Of a stretch of DNA of 64,000 nucleotides, positions 43,995 to 53,300 are shown in pieces (positions within the stretch are counted from its first letter, which is position 1; each line of letters opens with the position of its first letter). The DNA lies in the NCBI RefSeq assembly GCF_003026495.1, contig NZ_PYMA01000001.1:434001-498000 (forward strand), written 5' to 3'. The notes beneath the pieces are model-generated. The model was not told where the DNA came from, did not search any database, and was given only the letters and a program-made list of their open reading frames with translations. The stretch comes from Photobacterium sanctipauli. Lineage in GTDB: Bacteria; Pseudomonadota; Gammaproteobacteria; Enterobacterales; Vibrionaceae. The translations under genes and the position numbers were made by a program.

Positions 43995-44725
43995 TAACGT
44001 CCCCCGGCTAAATCAATAAAAGTACCAGTGGCATAGCTGGCCTCATCGGACAATAACCAATCAATTGCGTTGGCGACTTCTTCAGACGTGCCGCCTCTGC
44101 GCAACGGAATTTGGGCACTAAGGCGTTCGACCCTATTAGGTTCGCCGCCATCGGCATGCATTTCAGTATGAATAAAGCCAGGACGAACACCGTTGACCCG
44201 AATGTTCCTTGGCGCCAATTCGAGAGATAACCCTTTAGTCAGGCTGTCCATTGCTCCTTTTGAAGCAGCGTAATCCACGTATTCATTGGGGGCGCCAGTT
44301 CTGGATGCAGCCGACGATACATTCACAATCGCCCCGCCGTCCGGCATACGCCTAATGGCCTCACGGCAACATAGAAAACAACTGGTCACATTGGTCGTGA
44401 GTATCTCGGTGAAGCGCTCAAGGCTAATATCAACTAACGGTGACTGCGTACGCACAATACCGGCGTTATTCACCAAATGCGTAACCCTGCCCAATTGCTG
44501 TTCGGTTTGATCGAAAAGGCGAATTACATCCTCTTCATTCGCCACATCAGCAGCACAAGCAATAGCACGGCCACCAGCCGCGATGATAGCGGCAACCACC
44601 GCCTGTGCTTCAGCCTCACGAGCCCGGTAATTAACACAAACAGCATAGCCTTTTGACGCTAAAGATTTTGCCGTCGCCGCCCCGATCCCTCGACCGCCGC
44701 CAGTAACAATGACTACCTTGCCCAT
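43994..44725 (-). CDS. SDR family NAD(P)-dependent oxidoreductase
   Basis: This 243-residue short-chain dehydrogenase has the cofactor motif TGGGRGIGAATAKSL, NNAG (VNNAGIV), catalytic Ser (VNVSSAASR) and Y-x-x-x-K (YVDYAASKGAMDSL), ending in GTFIDLAGGR. It is most like 3-ketoacyl-ACP or sugar alcohol reductases. The methyltransferase gene overlaps its stop by 1 bp, so the pair probably act on a shared metabolite. Confidence 0.88.
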   Translation of the reverse strand: MGKVVIVTGGGRGIGAATAKSLASKGYAVCVNYRAREAEAQAVVAAIIAAGGRAIACAADVANEEDVIRLFDQTEQQLGRVTHLVNNAGIVRTQSPLVDISLERFTEILTTNVTSCFLCCREAIRRMPDGGAIVNVSSAASRTGAPNEYVDYAASKGAMDSLTKGLSLELAPRNIRVNGVRPGFIHTEMHADGGEPNRVERLSAQIPLRRGGTSEEVANAIDWLLSDEASYATGTFIDLAGGR

Positions 44726-44841
44726 ACGATTATTTCCTTTTCAGATGTTTCGATTTAGCACGCTATGCTATGCATTTAAGCACTGTTAGCGAAGAAGATC
44801 ACCCCCGGATTATTAATTCCAGCAATATCACTAAATTATTA

Positions 44842-45288
44842 TTAAATATAACGAATACGCACTTTTTGCATGGCTTTTCCCACCAGCACGATGATAACAG
44901 CACCTAGCAATACAGGAGTAAACAAGAAGCCCCAGCTTTGGCCTGCCAGCATAATCAAAATAGGGTTGGCGCCAGCTGGCGGGTGCGTCGTTTTCGTCAT
45001 TAGCATTGCCGTGACTCCCAACCCCGTCGCCGCAGCCAAACTCAACTGTGTTACACCAATGAACTCAACAAAGCACACACCGATAAATGCTGTTAAAACA
45101 TGGCCTGCAATCACATTCTTCGGTTGCGCTAACGGGCTATCCGGTACACCAAATACCAGTACAGTCGTTGCACCAAAGGGCGCCATCAGGAACAACCATT
45201 CCGGTTGAAAACTCTGCGCACCAGCTAGAATACCAATAGCAATTGCCGCCCCTAGACCTGACACCATGGGAAACACAAACTTATTCAT
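44842..45288 (-). CDS. HPP-family membrane protein
   Basis: This 148-residue protein has about four membrane helices and the name-giving motif THPPAGA. It also has the family's GATTVLVFGVPDSPLAQPKNVIAGH. Cyanobacterial and plant HPP proteins act in nitrite transport. The bacterial role is not established. It is divergent from a TetR regulator 136 bp away, with overlapping inverted repeats in the promoter region, so TetR control is likely. Confidence 0.85.
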   Translation of the reverse strand: MNKFVFPMVSGLGAAIAIGILAGAQSFQPEWLFLMAPFGATTVLVFGVPDSPLAQPKNVIAGHVLTAFIGVCFVEFIGVTQLSLAAATGLGVTAMLMTKTTHPPAGANPILIMLAGQSWGFLFTPVLLGAVIIVLVGKAMQKVRIRYI

Positions 45289-45355
45289 CCATCACCTCAA
45301 CGTAATCTGCATATTTGTCTTTAATTACCGCCTAGCTCACTAGCGCTTGCTGTAA

Positions 45356-45398
45356 GTAGACCACTCTGTCTACCTAACATGGTAGACAAGTCTGTCTC
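45356..45398. promoter_or_regulatory. TetR operator region between HPP and TetR genes
   Basis: GTAGAC-N6-GTCTAC at 45356-45373 is followed 26 bp later by GTAGAC-N6-GTCTC at 45382-45398. Between them is a third perfect inverted repeat, TGTCTACC-N6-GGTAGACA (45367-45388), using the shared half-sites. The array ends 26 bp before the TetR start and about 70 bp upstream of the HPP start. Confidence 0.65.
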
Positions 45399-45424
45399 TT
45401 AATGTCAAGATGAAGGTCTAAGCC

Positions 45425-45982
45425 ATGGGGAAAGCAATGAAAGACAAAAAACAGTTACTGACCGATACCGCACTGACGCTGTTCTACGAGCAAGGTGTTA
45501 ATTCAGTTGGCATAAATGAGGTGCTGAAAGTCTCTGGCGTGGCAAAGAAAACCCTGTATAACCACTTTGCCAGCAAAGAAGCACTGGTGATTGCAACGCT
45601 TGAAGTTAGGGATGCCGTATTTCTAAACTGGCTAGACAGGGAGCTTTCAGGGGCAAAAACAAACCGTGAGCTCATCGAAGCCCTGTTTAACTCGCTTACG
45701 GCTTGGTTCAATGATGAGGTCGCTGAGCTCAGCCCGTTTAGAGGCTGCTATTTCATCAATACTTCGGCAGAGTACCGAGATAAAGCATCGCCAGTCTCAC
45801 ATTACTGCCGACAGCACAAAGACAGTGTCAGGGCACTGATTGAACAGCACATGCCCGTTAAGAATGAGGCGTTGCTGACCATGATTTGCATGCTAAAAGA
45901 GGGCGCGATCGTGTCGGCATACACCAGCCACGATCTTGACGCGGCGAACAAGTGTATACCTCTGTTATTGAAGCTATCTTAG
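45425..45982 (+). CDS. TetR-family regulator
   Basis: This 185-residue regulator has an N-terminal HTH (about 8-54; GINEVLKVSGVAKKTLYNHFASKEALVIATL). The C-terminal ligand domain is all-helical. ATGs at 45425 and 45437 are both possible. It is divergent from the HPP gene with palindromic operators in between, and its last 4 bp overlap the convergent acetyltransferase gene. The effector is unknown. Confidence 0.9.
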   Translation: MGKAMKDKKQLLTDTALTLFYEQGVNSVGINEVLKVSGVAKKTLYNHFASKEALVIATLEVRDAVFLNWLDRELSGAKTNRELIEALFNSLTAWFNDEVAELSPFRGCYFINTSAEYRDKASPVSHYCRQHKDSVRALIEQHMPVKNEALLTMICMLKEGAIVSAYTSHDLDAANKCIPLLLKLS

Positions 45983-46485
45983 TAATTTTGGTAGATCAAA
46001 TCGGCATATCGCTTGCCACCAATCTCATAGGCATCGGGTATGCGCTCGGCTAACTTAAAGTTTGCCTTCGCGAGTATTTTTTCGCAGGCAATATTACCTT
46101 CAGTAACGGCGGCTTGGTACTGGGTGATCCCTAGTTGCTCTTTAGACCAATGAAGCAAAGAGGCTAATTGCTCAGTCCCATACCCTTGTCCGTGGAAGTT
46201 TGAATGCAACAAATAGCCTAATTCAGCCACCTTACCATCGAACTTAAAGCCGGTGACGCCGACACATTGTTCACTGGATTTTTCTTTGATCAACAAGCAT
46301 AGCCACTCATCAGAGTTCAAATCCCAAGGCAAAAGGCGGGACTGGAAGCGCTCTAGTACAACGTCATCCGGTAGCGGATCAAAGCACAAGGCTATCACGG
46401 CAGGGTCACGAAAGAGAGATAGGAAGAAAGGCCAATCAGATTGGGATAATGGGCAATATTTTAAGTTGTCGCTTTCAAATTCCAT
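45979..46485 (-). CDS. GNAT N-acetyltransferase (RimJ/RimL type)
   Basis: This 168-residue protein has the RimJ/RimL-type pattern: LFRDPAVIALCFDPLP at the N-terminus, the acetyl-CoA site VAELGYLLHSNFHGQGYGTEQLASLL, and ITQYQAAVTEGNIACEKILAKANF. The ATG at 46485 has GGAAC upstream. A GTG 12 bp earlier would also be in frame. It lies 7 to 19 bp downstream of another GNAT gene, so the two form a pair. Confidence 0.8.
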   Translation of the reverse strand: MEFESDNLKYCPLSQSDWPFFLSLFRDPAVIALCFDPLPDDVVLERFQSRLLPWDLNSDEWLCLLIKEKSSEQCVGVTGFKFDGKVAELGYLLHSNFHGQGYGTEQLASLLHWSKEQLGITQYQAAVTEGNIACEKILAKANFKLAERIPDAYEIGGKRYADLIYQNY

Positions 46486-46503
46486 ATTCAGTTCCACTAC
46501 GTT

Positions 46504-47046
46504 TTAATTATCCTCCAACATAGCAAACCACTCACTTCTAAGTACACCGTATCTTACCGAATCATAATACTCCCCTTGATAATAACGCACTTTTCGAAGT
46601 CGGGCTTCCTGTATCATTCCTAACCTTTCGGCGCAAGCCATCATTCGTGGGTTACCAGACCATGTGGTTAGACCCACACGTTCAATTTCCAGCGATTTGA
46701 ATAGGTGGGAAACCCAAGGCGCCAGTGCTTTTCGACCAATACTCTGCCCCCAGCAAGTCGAGTCATAAATCACGATCCCGACTTCCAACCACCGTGTCGA
46801 CTCACACTCCCAGTAATAGCTCACCATACCAACCGGGCGATTTTCATACTCAATCAATAACGCAGTGTCACCCTCGCACAGTCGCTTGAACTGGCCTGCT
46901 GCAAACTCATCAAGTGTTGGGGTTTGATAGGGAAAATAAGGACCGTTAAAAGCCGTCCAAGCCTCATCGTCAGTGACAAGCGCATACAATGACTCCAGCT
47001 CTGTATTACGGGCTTTGCGCAGAATAATTTCTTTATCACTCAACAT
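46504..47046 (-). CDS. GNAT N-acetyltransferase
   Basis: This 180-residue acetyltransferase has the acetyl-CoA pyrophosphate loop IYDSTCWGQSIGRKALAPWV and the following VGLTTWSGNPRMMACAERLGM signature, similar to ribosomal-protein-alanine acetyltransferases. The acceptor is unknown. It is the first of two tandem GNAT genes. Confidence 0.85.
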   Translation of the reverse strand: MLSDKEIILRKARNTELESLYALVTDDEAWTAFNGPYFPYQTPTLDEFAAGQFKRLCEGDTALLIEYENRPVGMVSYYWECESTRWLEVGIVIYDSTCWGQSIGRKALAPWVSHLFKSLEIERVGLTTWSGNPRMMACAERLGMIQEARLRKVRYYQGEYYDSVRYGVLRSEWFAMLEDN

Positions 47047-47156
47047 CGTTCACCAACTAAGCACATTTACTAATGGCAATATTGATAGCATGAACAAACG
47101 GGTGTTACGCGAACAGAAATCACTTTTTCGCTTCCACCTAATACGATTTCAAACGA

Positions 47157-48059
47157 TTAATCGAGTTGTTCATTGAATTGCGCCTTGAGCCAGCTGCGCA
47201 AAGTAAGTATTGGCTCCATCTTCAACTTTTCCGGTTGGCAAACAAAATAGAAGCTTTGATTGGGATTGAGCACTGGCTCACCAATTTGTACCAGCATCCC
47301 GTGCTTTATATCATCCCGAACAAATTGCTTATGGGTGATAAGTACTCCCAAGCGACGAATGGTCGCCTGCACGGCTTGTACCGATGCCGTGAACGTTAAA
47401 TTACGTTGCTGACTGGGCACAGCGAGTTGGTTTGCATCACACCATACTTGCCAGTCATATTTTCGCCTCGGGTTCGTTGCAAAAATAGCAGGGAATTGAG
47501 CCAACAGCTCAGCTGGCGAGCCCCCTTCTGGCCCTTCAAGCAAATGCGGGCTACACACCATAATTAACTCATCATCGCCCAACATTTCACAATGGTAATC
47601 CTGCCAATCATCGGCATGACCGTGAATCAATGCCACATCGACACCTTCACGCTCTAAGTCGAACACATGAATAATGTTAGAAATTCGCACATCAATATGC
47701 GGGGCATGATGTTGAAAGTCCGTCACCCGCGGGATCCACCAATGAAGTGCCAGCGAGTTCACCATATTCAAGGTGAGGCGGTTTCCCCCGCCTTGGTTAG
47801 AGAGTGACTCACTGGCCTCAACGATTTGGGTAAGGGCAGGGGCAACCTTGCTGTAATAACGCCTTCCGTCTTGATTTAGCTCGACTCGTCGACCCACCCG
47901 GCGGAACAGCCGCACATTAAGCTGGCTTTCTAGCGACTTAATGGCCTGGCTCACCGCAGAGTGGCTGACATTCAAATGCTCTGCGGCATCAGTCATGCTG
48001 CCGCTCTCGGCCACCGCAACAAAAGCATAAATTGACTTTAATGGGACTAGCTTTCTCAT
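47157..48059 (-). CDS. LysR-family regulator (GcvA-like)
   Basis: This 300-residue regulator has an N-terminal HTH (residues about 8-65; ALKSIYAF-type start, SGSMTDAAEHLNVSHSAVSQAIKSLE) and a LysR substrate-binding domain (about 95-295). It is divergent from an EamA transporter gene (133-bp gap) that is its likely target. Confidence 0.9.
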   Translation of the reverse strand: MRKLVPLKSIYAFVAVAESGSMTDAAEHLNVSHSAVSQAIKSLESQLNVRLFRRVGRRVELNQDGRRYYSKVAPALTQIVEASESLSNQGGGNRLTLNMVNSLALHWWIPRVTDFQHHAPHIDVRISNIIHVFDLEREGVDVALIHGHADDWQDYHCEMLGDDELIMVCSPHLLEGPEGGSPAELLAQFPAIFATNPRRKYDWQVWCDANQLAVPSQQRNLTFTASVQAVQATIRRLGVLITHKQFVRDDIKHGMLVQIGEPVLNPNQSFYFVCQPEKLKMEPILTLRSWLKAQFNEQLD

Positions 48060-48192
48060 TGTTAAGTTTTTCTAACAGTTTTGGTTAGTATTATTCGCTT
48101 TTTATACTGTCGCAAGGCACTTACACTTTTATCATCAAAAACCCGATCTTCATCCGGTTTCAATCACCATTACAACCCGCTAAGGAACCTCA

Positions 48193-49137
48193 ATGTCCAC
48201 TGATTTTCGCCCTGTCGCCTTTATGCTGATCTCAACCTTCACGCTGTCTTTCAACGGACTTATCATGAAGTTTTTGAGCGGCAGCTTCAGCACTGAAGTG
48301 CTTGGTGCATTGCGTTTTATCTTTCCGGCGTTGATCATGCTAACAATTTTGAAGTTTTCAGGTTGGGTGGTGCCAGATAAAACCAATCGTCGTCCAATCA
48401 TTATCCGCTCCTTGTGCGTTGTCGGCAGCCAACTTTCCTTTATCACAGCCTTAAACTCCCTCACCCTAGTAGAAAGTGTGGTGCTGTTCAGTACCGGGCC
48501 ACTGTTCATCCCGTTGTTAGAAAAACTGTTTTATAAAACACCCATTCAGGCAATGACGATTTTTAATCTCGGGCTCACTTTTACAGGTGTATTGCTACAA
48601 GCTGGCAGCACTGAAGGAGTTAACCTGCGCCCTGAGTTATTGATTGGTCTGGCAGCTGGCGGGTTCAATGCCATGTCCCAGGTGAGCTTATTCAAGGGCG
48701 CGAAATCCACCTTGCCTGCTGCAGCAGTGAACGGTTGGTGCTTCTTGCTGGCAGCATTGATCTTGGCCCCTGTCGCTACCCTTAATGTTGTACAATCAGG
48801 CGGGCAAGTCTTGCATCACAACCTGCTGCTACCCGATGCCTCCGCATTGCTTATTGCCGCTTTGCTTCTATTACTTGCAACCTGTACTGCTGGCACCCAA
48901 ATGTTTCGTGCCAAGGCCTATAAGCTAGCCACGTCCAGTTCTGAGTTGGCGCCTTTAATATTCACCAACTTCCTGTTTGCAATTATTTGGCAAGTCATGT
49001 TTTTCAACGAAGAGATGGCATGGAACAATGTACTGGGGATCAGCCTGATCATTCTCGCCACCTTAATTAACACCTTCTATCCAAGATGGGTGCAACGCCA
49101 GCACGCTGCCAAGCAAGGTCCAATTACCCAGTCGTAA
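48193..49137 (+). CDS. DMT superfamily (EamA) transporter
   Basis: This 314-residue protein has ten membrane segments in two EamA repeats (MLISTFTLSFNGLIMKFLSG and LIGLAAGGFNAMSQVSLF). It resembles metabolite or drug exporters of the RhaT/DMT type. Control by the divergent LysR regulator is inferred from gene layout. A terminator-like hairpin follows at 49150. Confidence 0.88.
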   Translation: MSTDFRPVAFMLISTFTLSFNGLIMKFLSGSFSTEVLGALRFIFPALIMLTILKFSGWVVPDKTNRRPIIIRSLCVVGSQLSFITALNSLTLVESVVLFSTGPLFIPLLEKLFYKTPIQAMTIFNLGLTFTGVLLQAGSTEGVNLRPELLIGLAAGGFNAMSQVSLFKGAKSTLPAAAVNGWCFLLAALILAPVATLNVVQSGGQVLHHNLLLPDASALLIAALLLLLATCTAGTQMFRAKAYKLATSSSELAPLIFTNFLFAIIWQVMFFNEEMAWNNVLGISLIILATLINTFYPRWVQRQHAAKQGPITQS

Positions 49138-49149
49138 TATTTAATGCAT

Positions 49150-49180
49150 AAAGAGGCTATATTCCCATTAGCCTCTTTAT
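49150..49180 (+). terminator. Hairpin after the EamA transporter gene
   Basis: A perfect 10-bp stem (AAAGAGGCTA / TAGCCTCTTT) follows the stop codon by 12 bp. The following T tract is short (ATTCTC), so termination may be partial. Confidence 0.7.
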
Positions 49181-49227
49181 TCTCATTACGCTACATTAGC
49201 AATATCAGCAACGACAAGGATGTAGCG

Positions 49228-49890
49228 ATGAAAAATCAATTAACTACCGCTGTTCAACTCATACTAGCCATTGCTATCTTTTATTTGGGCTATACGATTT
49301 ACACTTTTACCAACACCATCAACAAAGTAGTCGATACCTACCCGCAAATGATGGCAGATATTAATGCCACGGCCGACAAGCTTGAAATTGAACAATGGCT
49401 ACTCGTCGCAAAAACCATTGAAGAATTAACACCACAAGCCCTGCTTTTGGCTGACGATATAAAAGCGACCATTAATGACGTCAACCAAACTGTTGCTTCC
49501 GTTGATCAAAAAATTCCACTGATATTAGACGAAATCAAAGTCATTCGCGGGGAAACTGTCCCAGCCGTTATTCAAACGGTGGAGACAGTAAACAGCACCA
49601 CCCTGCCTGATGCCTTAACCGAGCTGAAGCATTACCGGACAGATATTCTTCCCGCCGTCATTGTCGAGAGCACCGGCTATAGGGAGGCTACCATACCTGC
49701 CGTTATAACTGAGTCAGAGCACCTTCGCCGTGATGTGCCTATCATGTTGGCTAAAACCGATGAGATTGTCGATAAGAGTGAGCAAATCACCCAGCAGGCC
49801 ACGCAAGGTGCGGTGAAAGGCGTTATCCTCTCGCCAGTCAACCTAATACGAGATGCGGGAACGGGGCTAAAATCAAAGATTCAGGAATAA
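49228..49890 (+). CDS. Membrane-anchored protein with 15-residue proline repeats
   Basis: This 220-residue protein has one N-terminal membrane helix (about 7-26) and a long helical cytoplasmic or periplasmic domain. From residue 96 to about 185 it is built of tandem 15-residue units with proline at 97, 112, 127, 142, 157 and 171, and a PAVI-x-E/T type consensus with a basic residue near the end. This implies a kinked helical rod. The ATG at 49228 has AAGGA 6 bp upstream. An in-frame start at 49144 lies in the terminator hairpin and is rejected. The function is unknown. It sits 310 bp upstream of a chemoreceptor. Confidence 0.75.
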   Translation: MKNQLTTAVQLILAIAIFYLGYTIYTFTNTINKVVDTYPQMMADINATADKLEIEQWLLVAKTIEELTPQALLLADDIKATINDVNQTVASVDQKIPLILDEIKVIRGETVPAVIQTVETVNSTTLPDALTELKHYRTDILPAVIVESTGYREATIPAVITESEHLRRDVPIMLAKTDEIVDKSEQITQQATQGAVKGVILSPVNLIRDAGTGLKSKIQE

Positions 49891-50200
49891 ATTGTACCAT
49901 TCGAATACCGACCTAGTACGAAAATAATGTGCCAATTGTACTTTGTGATACAAAAAATAAAGCGTGTTATTTACGTACTAGCGTCGGCTTAATATTTTAT
50001 AATTTCGTACCACCCAATCTGGCCAAAATAAACAACCATAAATTACACTCCCGCCGATTTATTATTTCAATAAAGCATCACTTCACAATCCGGCATTCTA
50101 TTCAAGCTTACTTCTTTTAACTTACTATCAACTCTGACAATATATCTGGCATAAAAAATATATCTGGCGCTCCATCTCATTAGCTTAAGGAAAAGAAAGT
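49891..50200. other. 310-bp intergenic region with paired repeats
   Basis: An imperfect 13-bp inverted repeat (CCGACCTAGTACG at 49908-49920 against CGTACTAGCGTCGG at 49974-49987, one inserted base) encloses 53 bp. Inside it is a smaller repeat TTGTA / TACAA at 49936-49952. Farther right, the direct repeat AATATATCTGGC occurs at 50139-50150 and 50159-50170, 20 bp apart, just before the chemoreceptor gene. Confidence 0.5.
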
Positions 50201-51823
50201 ATGCGCTTTATTATTCATGGCTTGACCATCCGGCAGCAAATGCTTGGGATGATCTCAGCCTTGCTTATTTCACTATTAGCAGTGTTAAGTTTCACCCTCA
50301 TCCAGGTTGGTAATACCAATACTCAAGCCAACATAGCCGTAGAAAATCTGGTGCAACGCAGTGAAGGTGTTACCCATGTCCAGCTTGCCGCATTTTCGGA
50401 CATCCGAATGCTATTTAACCAAGCGGTTTATTCAACACCGGCAAGAAACGAGCTTAATGCCGCGCTCCTAAAGTGGCGTGACGAAACCATTTCGCACATC
50501 CAAGCCTCGGGCGACTCGGAGTCATCCCGCAAGGCCCAGCAGCTAGTCAATGACTATTACGACCACCATGCCAAAGCTGCCGCACTGTTCAACGCCTTCG
50601 ATAACGGTGAAGTGAGCGTTGCCGAGCGTGATCGCTTTATGACGCAAGGTGTCCAGCTCGCCACGGCTTACAACAGTTCAGTAATGAGCTACCTTGGTGT
50701 GCTTGCCAATGAAACTAACGCCGCCGCCCAAAATAGCGCCCAACAAACCAACCAATCCCTATGGTTTGTCATCCAGCTTTTTGGCATCACGACAGTGATA
50801 GGGCTTGCGATAAGCTACTGGTTGGCCAAGAACATTTCATCGCAAACCCGTAAAGTCTGCAATGCCCTTGAGAAGCTATCCCATGGCGACCTCACCGCTA
50901 CCCTTCCGGTAGAAAAAGGCAATAATGAAATGGTTGAGCTATCCAACTATTTCAACCAGTCCTCGGCCAACCTGCGTAAAACAGTGGGCGATCTTTCGGC
51001 CATTGCGACCAATGTCGCCTCGGCAGCCACTGAGCTCAGCGCGGTAATGACCCAGTCGGAAGCCAACGCCAAAGAAGAAAGCAATCAAATCACCCAAATC
51101 GCAACCGCTATTAGCCAGATGTCGGCAACAGCCAAAGAAGTCAGCAATAATGCCGTACAGGCTGAACAATGTGCTGGCACGGCAATGGCATCGGTTTCGA
51201 GCGGCCATACTGCGGTAAACGAGCTGGAAAATGCCTCGAACCAGATTTCAGACTCGGTTCAAACCACGGCCGCAGTTCTGGAAGAACTCAAATCTTACTC
51301 GCTTGATATCAACTCGGTGATTGAAGTCATTGGCAATGTATCAGAGCAGACCAACCTGCTCGCCCTCAATGCGGCGATTGAAGCTGCGCGAGCTGGCGAA
51401 CAAGGCCGTGGTTTTGCCGTGGTCGCCGATGAGGTTCGCAACCTTGCTGCCAAGACCCAACAGTCGACAGAGAGTATCAAAGAGCTGATCGAACGCTTGC
51501 AAGACAAGGTTGAGCAAACCAATAATGAGATGACCAATAATCTTGCCTTGGTCGAACAGTCACGGAGCAGCGTGGTGGCAGTCAGTAGCGTGTTCTCGTC
51601 AATCAACGACGCCGTTAACTCGATAACCGAAGTCAACACCATGATGGCAACGGCTTCTGAAGAGCAGTCGGCGGTAAGCAACGATATATCAAATAACGTC
51701 GAGACGGTTTCGGATGTCGTCGGGCAGAATGTGGCGGGTATCGGTCAAAGCTCAATGGCAACCGAAGAACTTGCCCGGCTTGCCGCAGAGCAGCAGCAGA
51801 GGCTTCAACAGTTTCGTGTTTGA
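50201..51823 (+). CDS. Methyl-accepting chemotaxis protein
   Basis: This 540-residue chemoreceptor has TM1 (about 13-35), a periplasmic four-helix-bundle sensor of about 150 residues, TM2 ([22 protein letters not shown]), HAMP, and the signalling domain with hairpin tip [42 protein letters not shown]. It lacks a CheR-tethering pentapeptide. The ligand is unknown. Start has AAGGAAAAG upstream. The two direct repeats at 50139 and 50159 lie in its promoter. Confidence 0.93.
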   Translation: MRFIIHGLTIRQQMLGMISALLISLLAVLSFTLIQVGNTNTQANIAVENLVQRSEGVTHVQLAAFSDIRMLFNQAVYSTPARNELNAALLKWRDETISHIQASGDSESSRKAQQLVNDYYDHHAKAAALFNAFDNGEVSVAERDRFMTQGVQLATAYNSSVMSYLGVLANETNAAAQNSAQQTNQSLWFVIQLFGITTVIGLAISYWLAKNISSQTRKVCNALEKLSHGDLTATLPVEKGNNEMVELSNYFNQSSANLRKTVGDLSAIATNVASAATELSAVMTQSEANAKEESNQITQIATAISQMSATAKEVSNNAVQAEQCAGTAMASVSSGHTAVNELENASNQISDSVQTTAAVLEELKSYSLDINSVIEVIGNVSEQTNLLALNAAIEAARAGEQGRGFAVVADEVRNLAAKTQQSTESIKELIERLQDKVEQTNNEMTNNLALVEQSRSSVVAVSSVFSSINDAVNSITEVNTMMATASEEQSAVSNDISNNVETVSDVVGQNVAGIGQSSMATEELARLAAEQQQRLQQFRV

Positions 51824-51861
51824 CCCAGCCTAGAGCAAACACAACTGGCATAAAATACGTT

Positions 51862-51912
51862 CCCCCCCAGCTACCACCTGAGCCTCTGGGCTTGACGGAT
51901 AGCAGGGGGGAC
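51862..51912 (+). terminator. Possible terminator after the chemoreceptor gene
   Basis: A long stem CCCCCC-x-GCTA / TAGC-x-GGGGGG (one mismatch) closes a 28-bp loop, about 40 bp after the stop codon, then ACTTTATTT. The loop is unusually large for a simple terminator. Confidence 0.45.
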
Positions 51913-51963
51913 TTTATTTAACCCTTACCTTATATAACATCACCTTAATCTATCTGTACTCGT

Positions 51964-53136
51964 TTAGATCTGATCGACGGCCGCTTTTAGGCGCTCGAAA
52001 GAAGCTTGAAGCTGCTCAAGAGGCGATGCAACATTAATCCGGTAGTAATTCTCATTGGGCTCACCAAACCAAGTTCCTGGTGTCAGACCAATCTTGGCCT
52101 CTTTTGCTAATAATGACTTGAGCGGCTCTGGCGCCAAGCCAAGCCCCGAAAAATCGAACCAAATTTGGTTGGTCCCTTCCGGCTTAAAGACTTTGATTTG
52201 CGGCATGTGTTCAGCTACATAGCCAACAACCCAGTCAACATTGTTTTGGGTGTAGGTAAGAAAGCCCTCAAACCATTCCTGCCCCTTCTCGTAGGCGGCT
52301 ATAGTTGCGAAAGTGGTAAATGCATTGCCGTGATCCAATGCCATCGAGCTAGATGCCGCTTTAATTTTGGCTATGTAAGCTTCGTTATCACTATAGATAT
52401 AGCCATTGGAGATACTATTTAAGCCAAAGTTCTTCGCCGGAGAGCCAATAATCGAAATGGCACTCTCATAGCCAGTAGCAAGAATGCTATTGAATTGATG
52501 GTCATCAAACACGATGTCAGCATGCACCTCATCACTGATCACCACAACATCATACTTGGCTGCAATTTCCGCCATTTGGCGCAGCTCATCTGCCGTCCAC
52601 ACTCGCCCAACTGGATTATGGGGGTTACACAGCAGAACAATCTTCACACTGTCGTTTTTCAGCTTTTGTTCAAAATCGGCAAAATCCATTTCATAACGCT
52701 CTCCCGCCAGCTTAAGGGTATTGTTCACCGCTTTTCTGCCTGCGGATTCAATTAAACGGCGGAATTGGTGATATACCGGCGTTTGTATTAACACCCCTTC
52801 CCCTTCATTAGAGAACTCGCGAATAAGCAAAGCGATAGCACTAAGAACGCCTGGCACTTGGGCAAAGTTTTCCGGATTAAGTTGCAAACCATGACGGTCA
52901 CGGTTCCAGTTTGAAATAGCTTGGAAAATATTCGATGAATTAAATTCGTAAGAATACACCTCGCGCTCGACGAGTCGCGCCAACTCGTTAGTGATAGGGT
53001 TTGCAATCGGAAAATCCATATCGGCAACCCAATAAGGTACCAGATCATCTGTCCCATAGATCTGATTCAACATATTGCTGTCATGCTTAATAAACTTATT
53101 GCTAATACCTTCGACTTGCGGTGATACCTTAAACAT
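51964..53136 (-). CDS. patB: MalY/PatB-family C-S lyase (PLP-dependent)
   Basis: This 390-residue fold-type-I PLP enzyme has the PatB/MalY pattern: VPYWVADMDFPIANPI near the start, CNPHNPVGRVWT, and the PLP lysine K235 in IIGSPAKNFGLNS. Such enzymes cleave cystathionine and other C-S conjugates to pyruvate, ammonia and a thiol. MalY also represses maltose genes in E. coli, which cannot be tested here. It is monocistronic. Confidence 0.88.
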   Translation of the reverse strand: MFKVSPQVEGISNKFIKHDSNMLNQIYGTDDLVPYWVADMDFPIANPITNELARLVEREVYSYEFNSSNIFQAISNWNRDRHGLQLNPENFAQVPGVLSAIALLIREFSNEGEGVLIQTPVYHQFRRLIESAGRKAVNNTLKLAGERYEMDFADFEQKLKNDSVKIVLLCNPHNPVGRVWTADELRQMAEIAAKYDVVVISDEVHADIVFDDHQFNSILATGYESAISIIGSPAKNFGLNSISNGYIYSDNEAYIAKIKAASSSMALDHGNAFTTFATIAAYEKGQEWFEGFLTYTQNNVDWVVGYVAEHMPQIKVFKPEGTNQIWFDFSGLGLAPEPLKSLLAKEAKIGLTPGTWFGEPNENYYRINVASPLEQLQASFERLKAAVDQI

Positions 53137-53300
53137 ACGGTTTAATCCAACGTTATTGAATGACTAATACTGTTTAAGACGAAGGAATGAAAGGATAGAC
53201 GAAAAGATTTGTTGTTTTTATGGGAAATTAAGAGAAAGATGCATCGAAAGAAATCATTAGCCGCACTTAATAGTACGGCCAATTACTTGTTTTTTATTGC

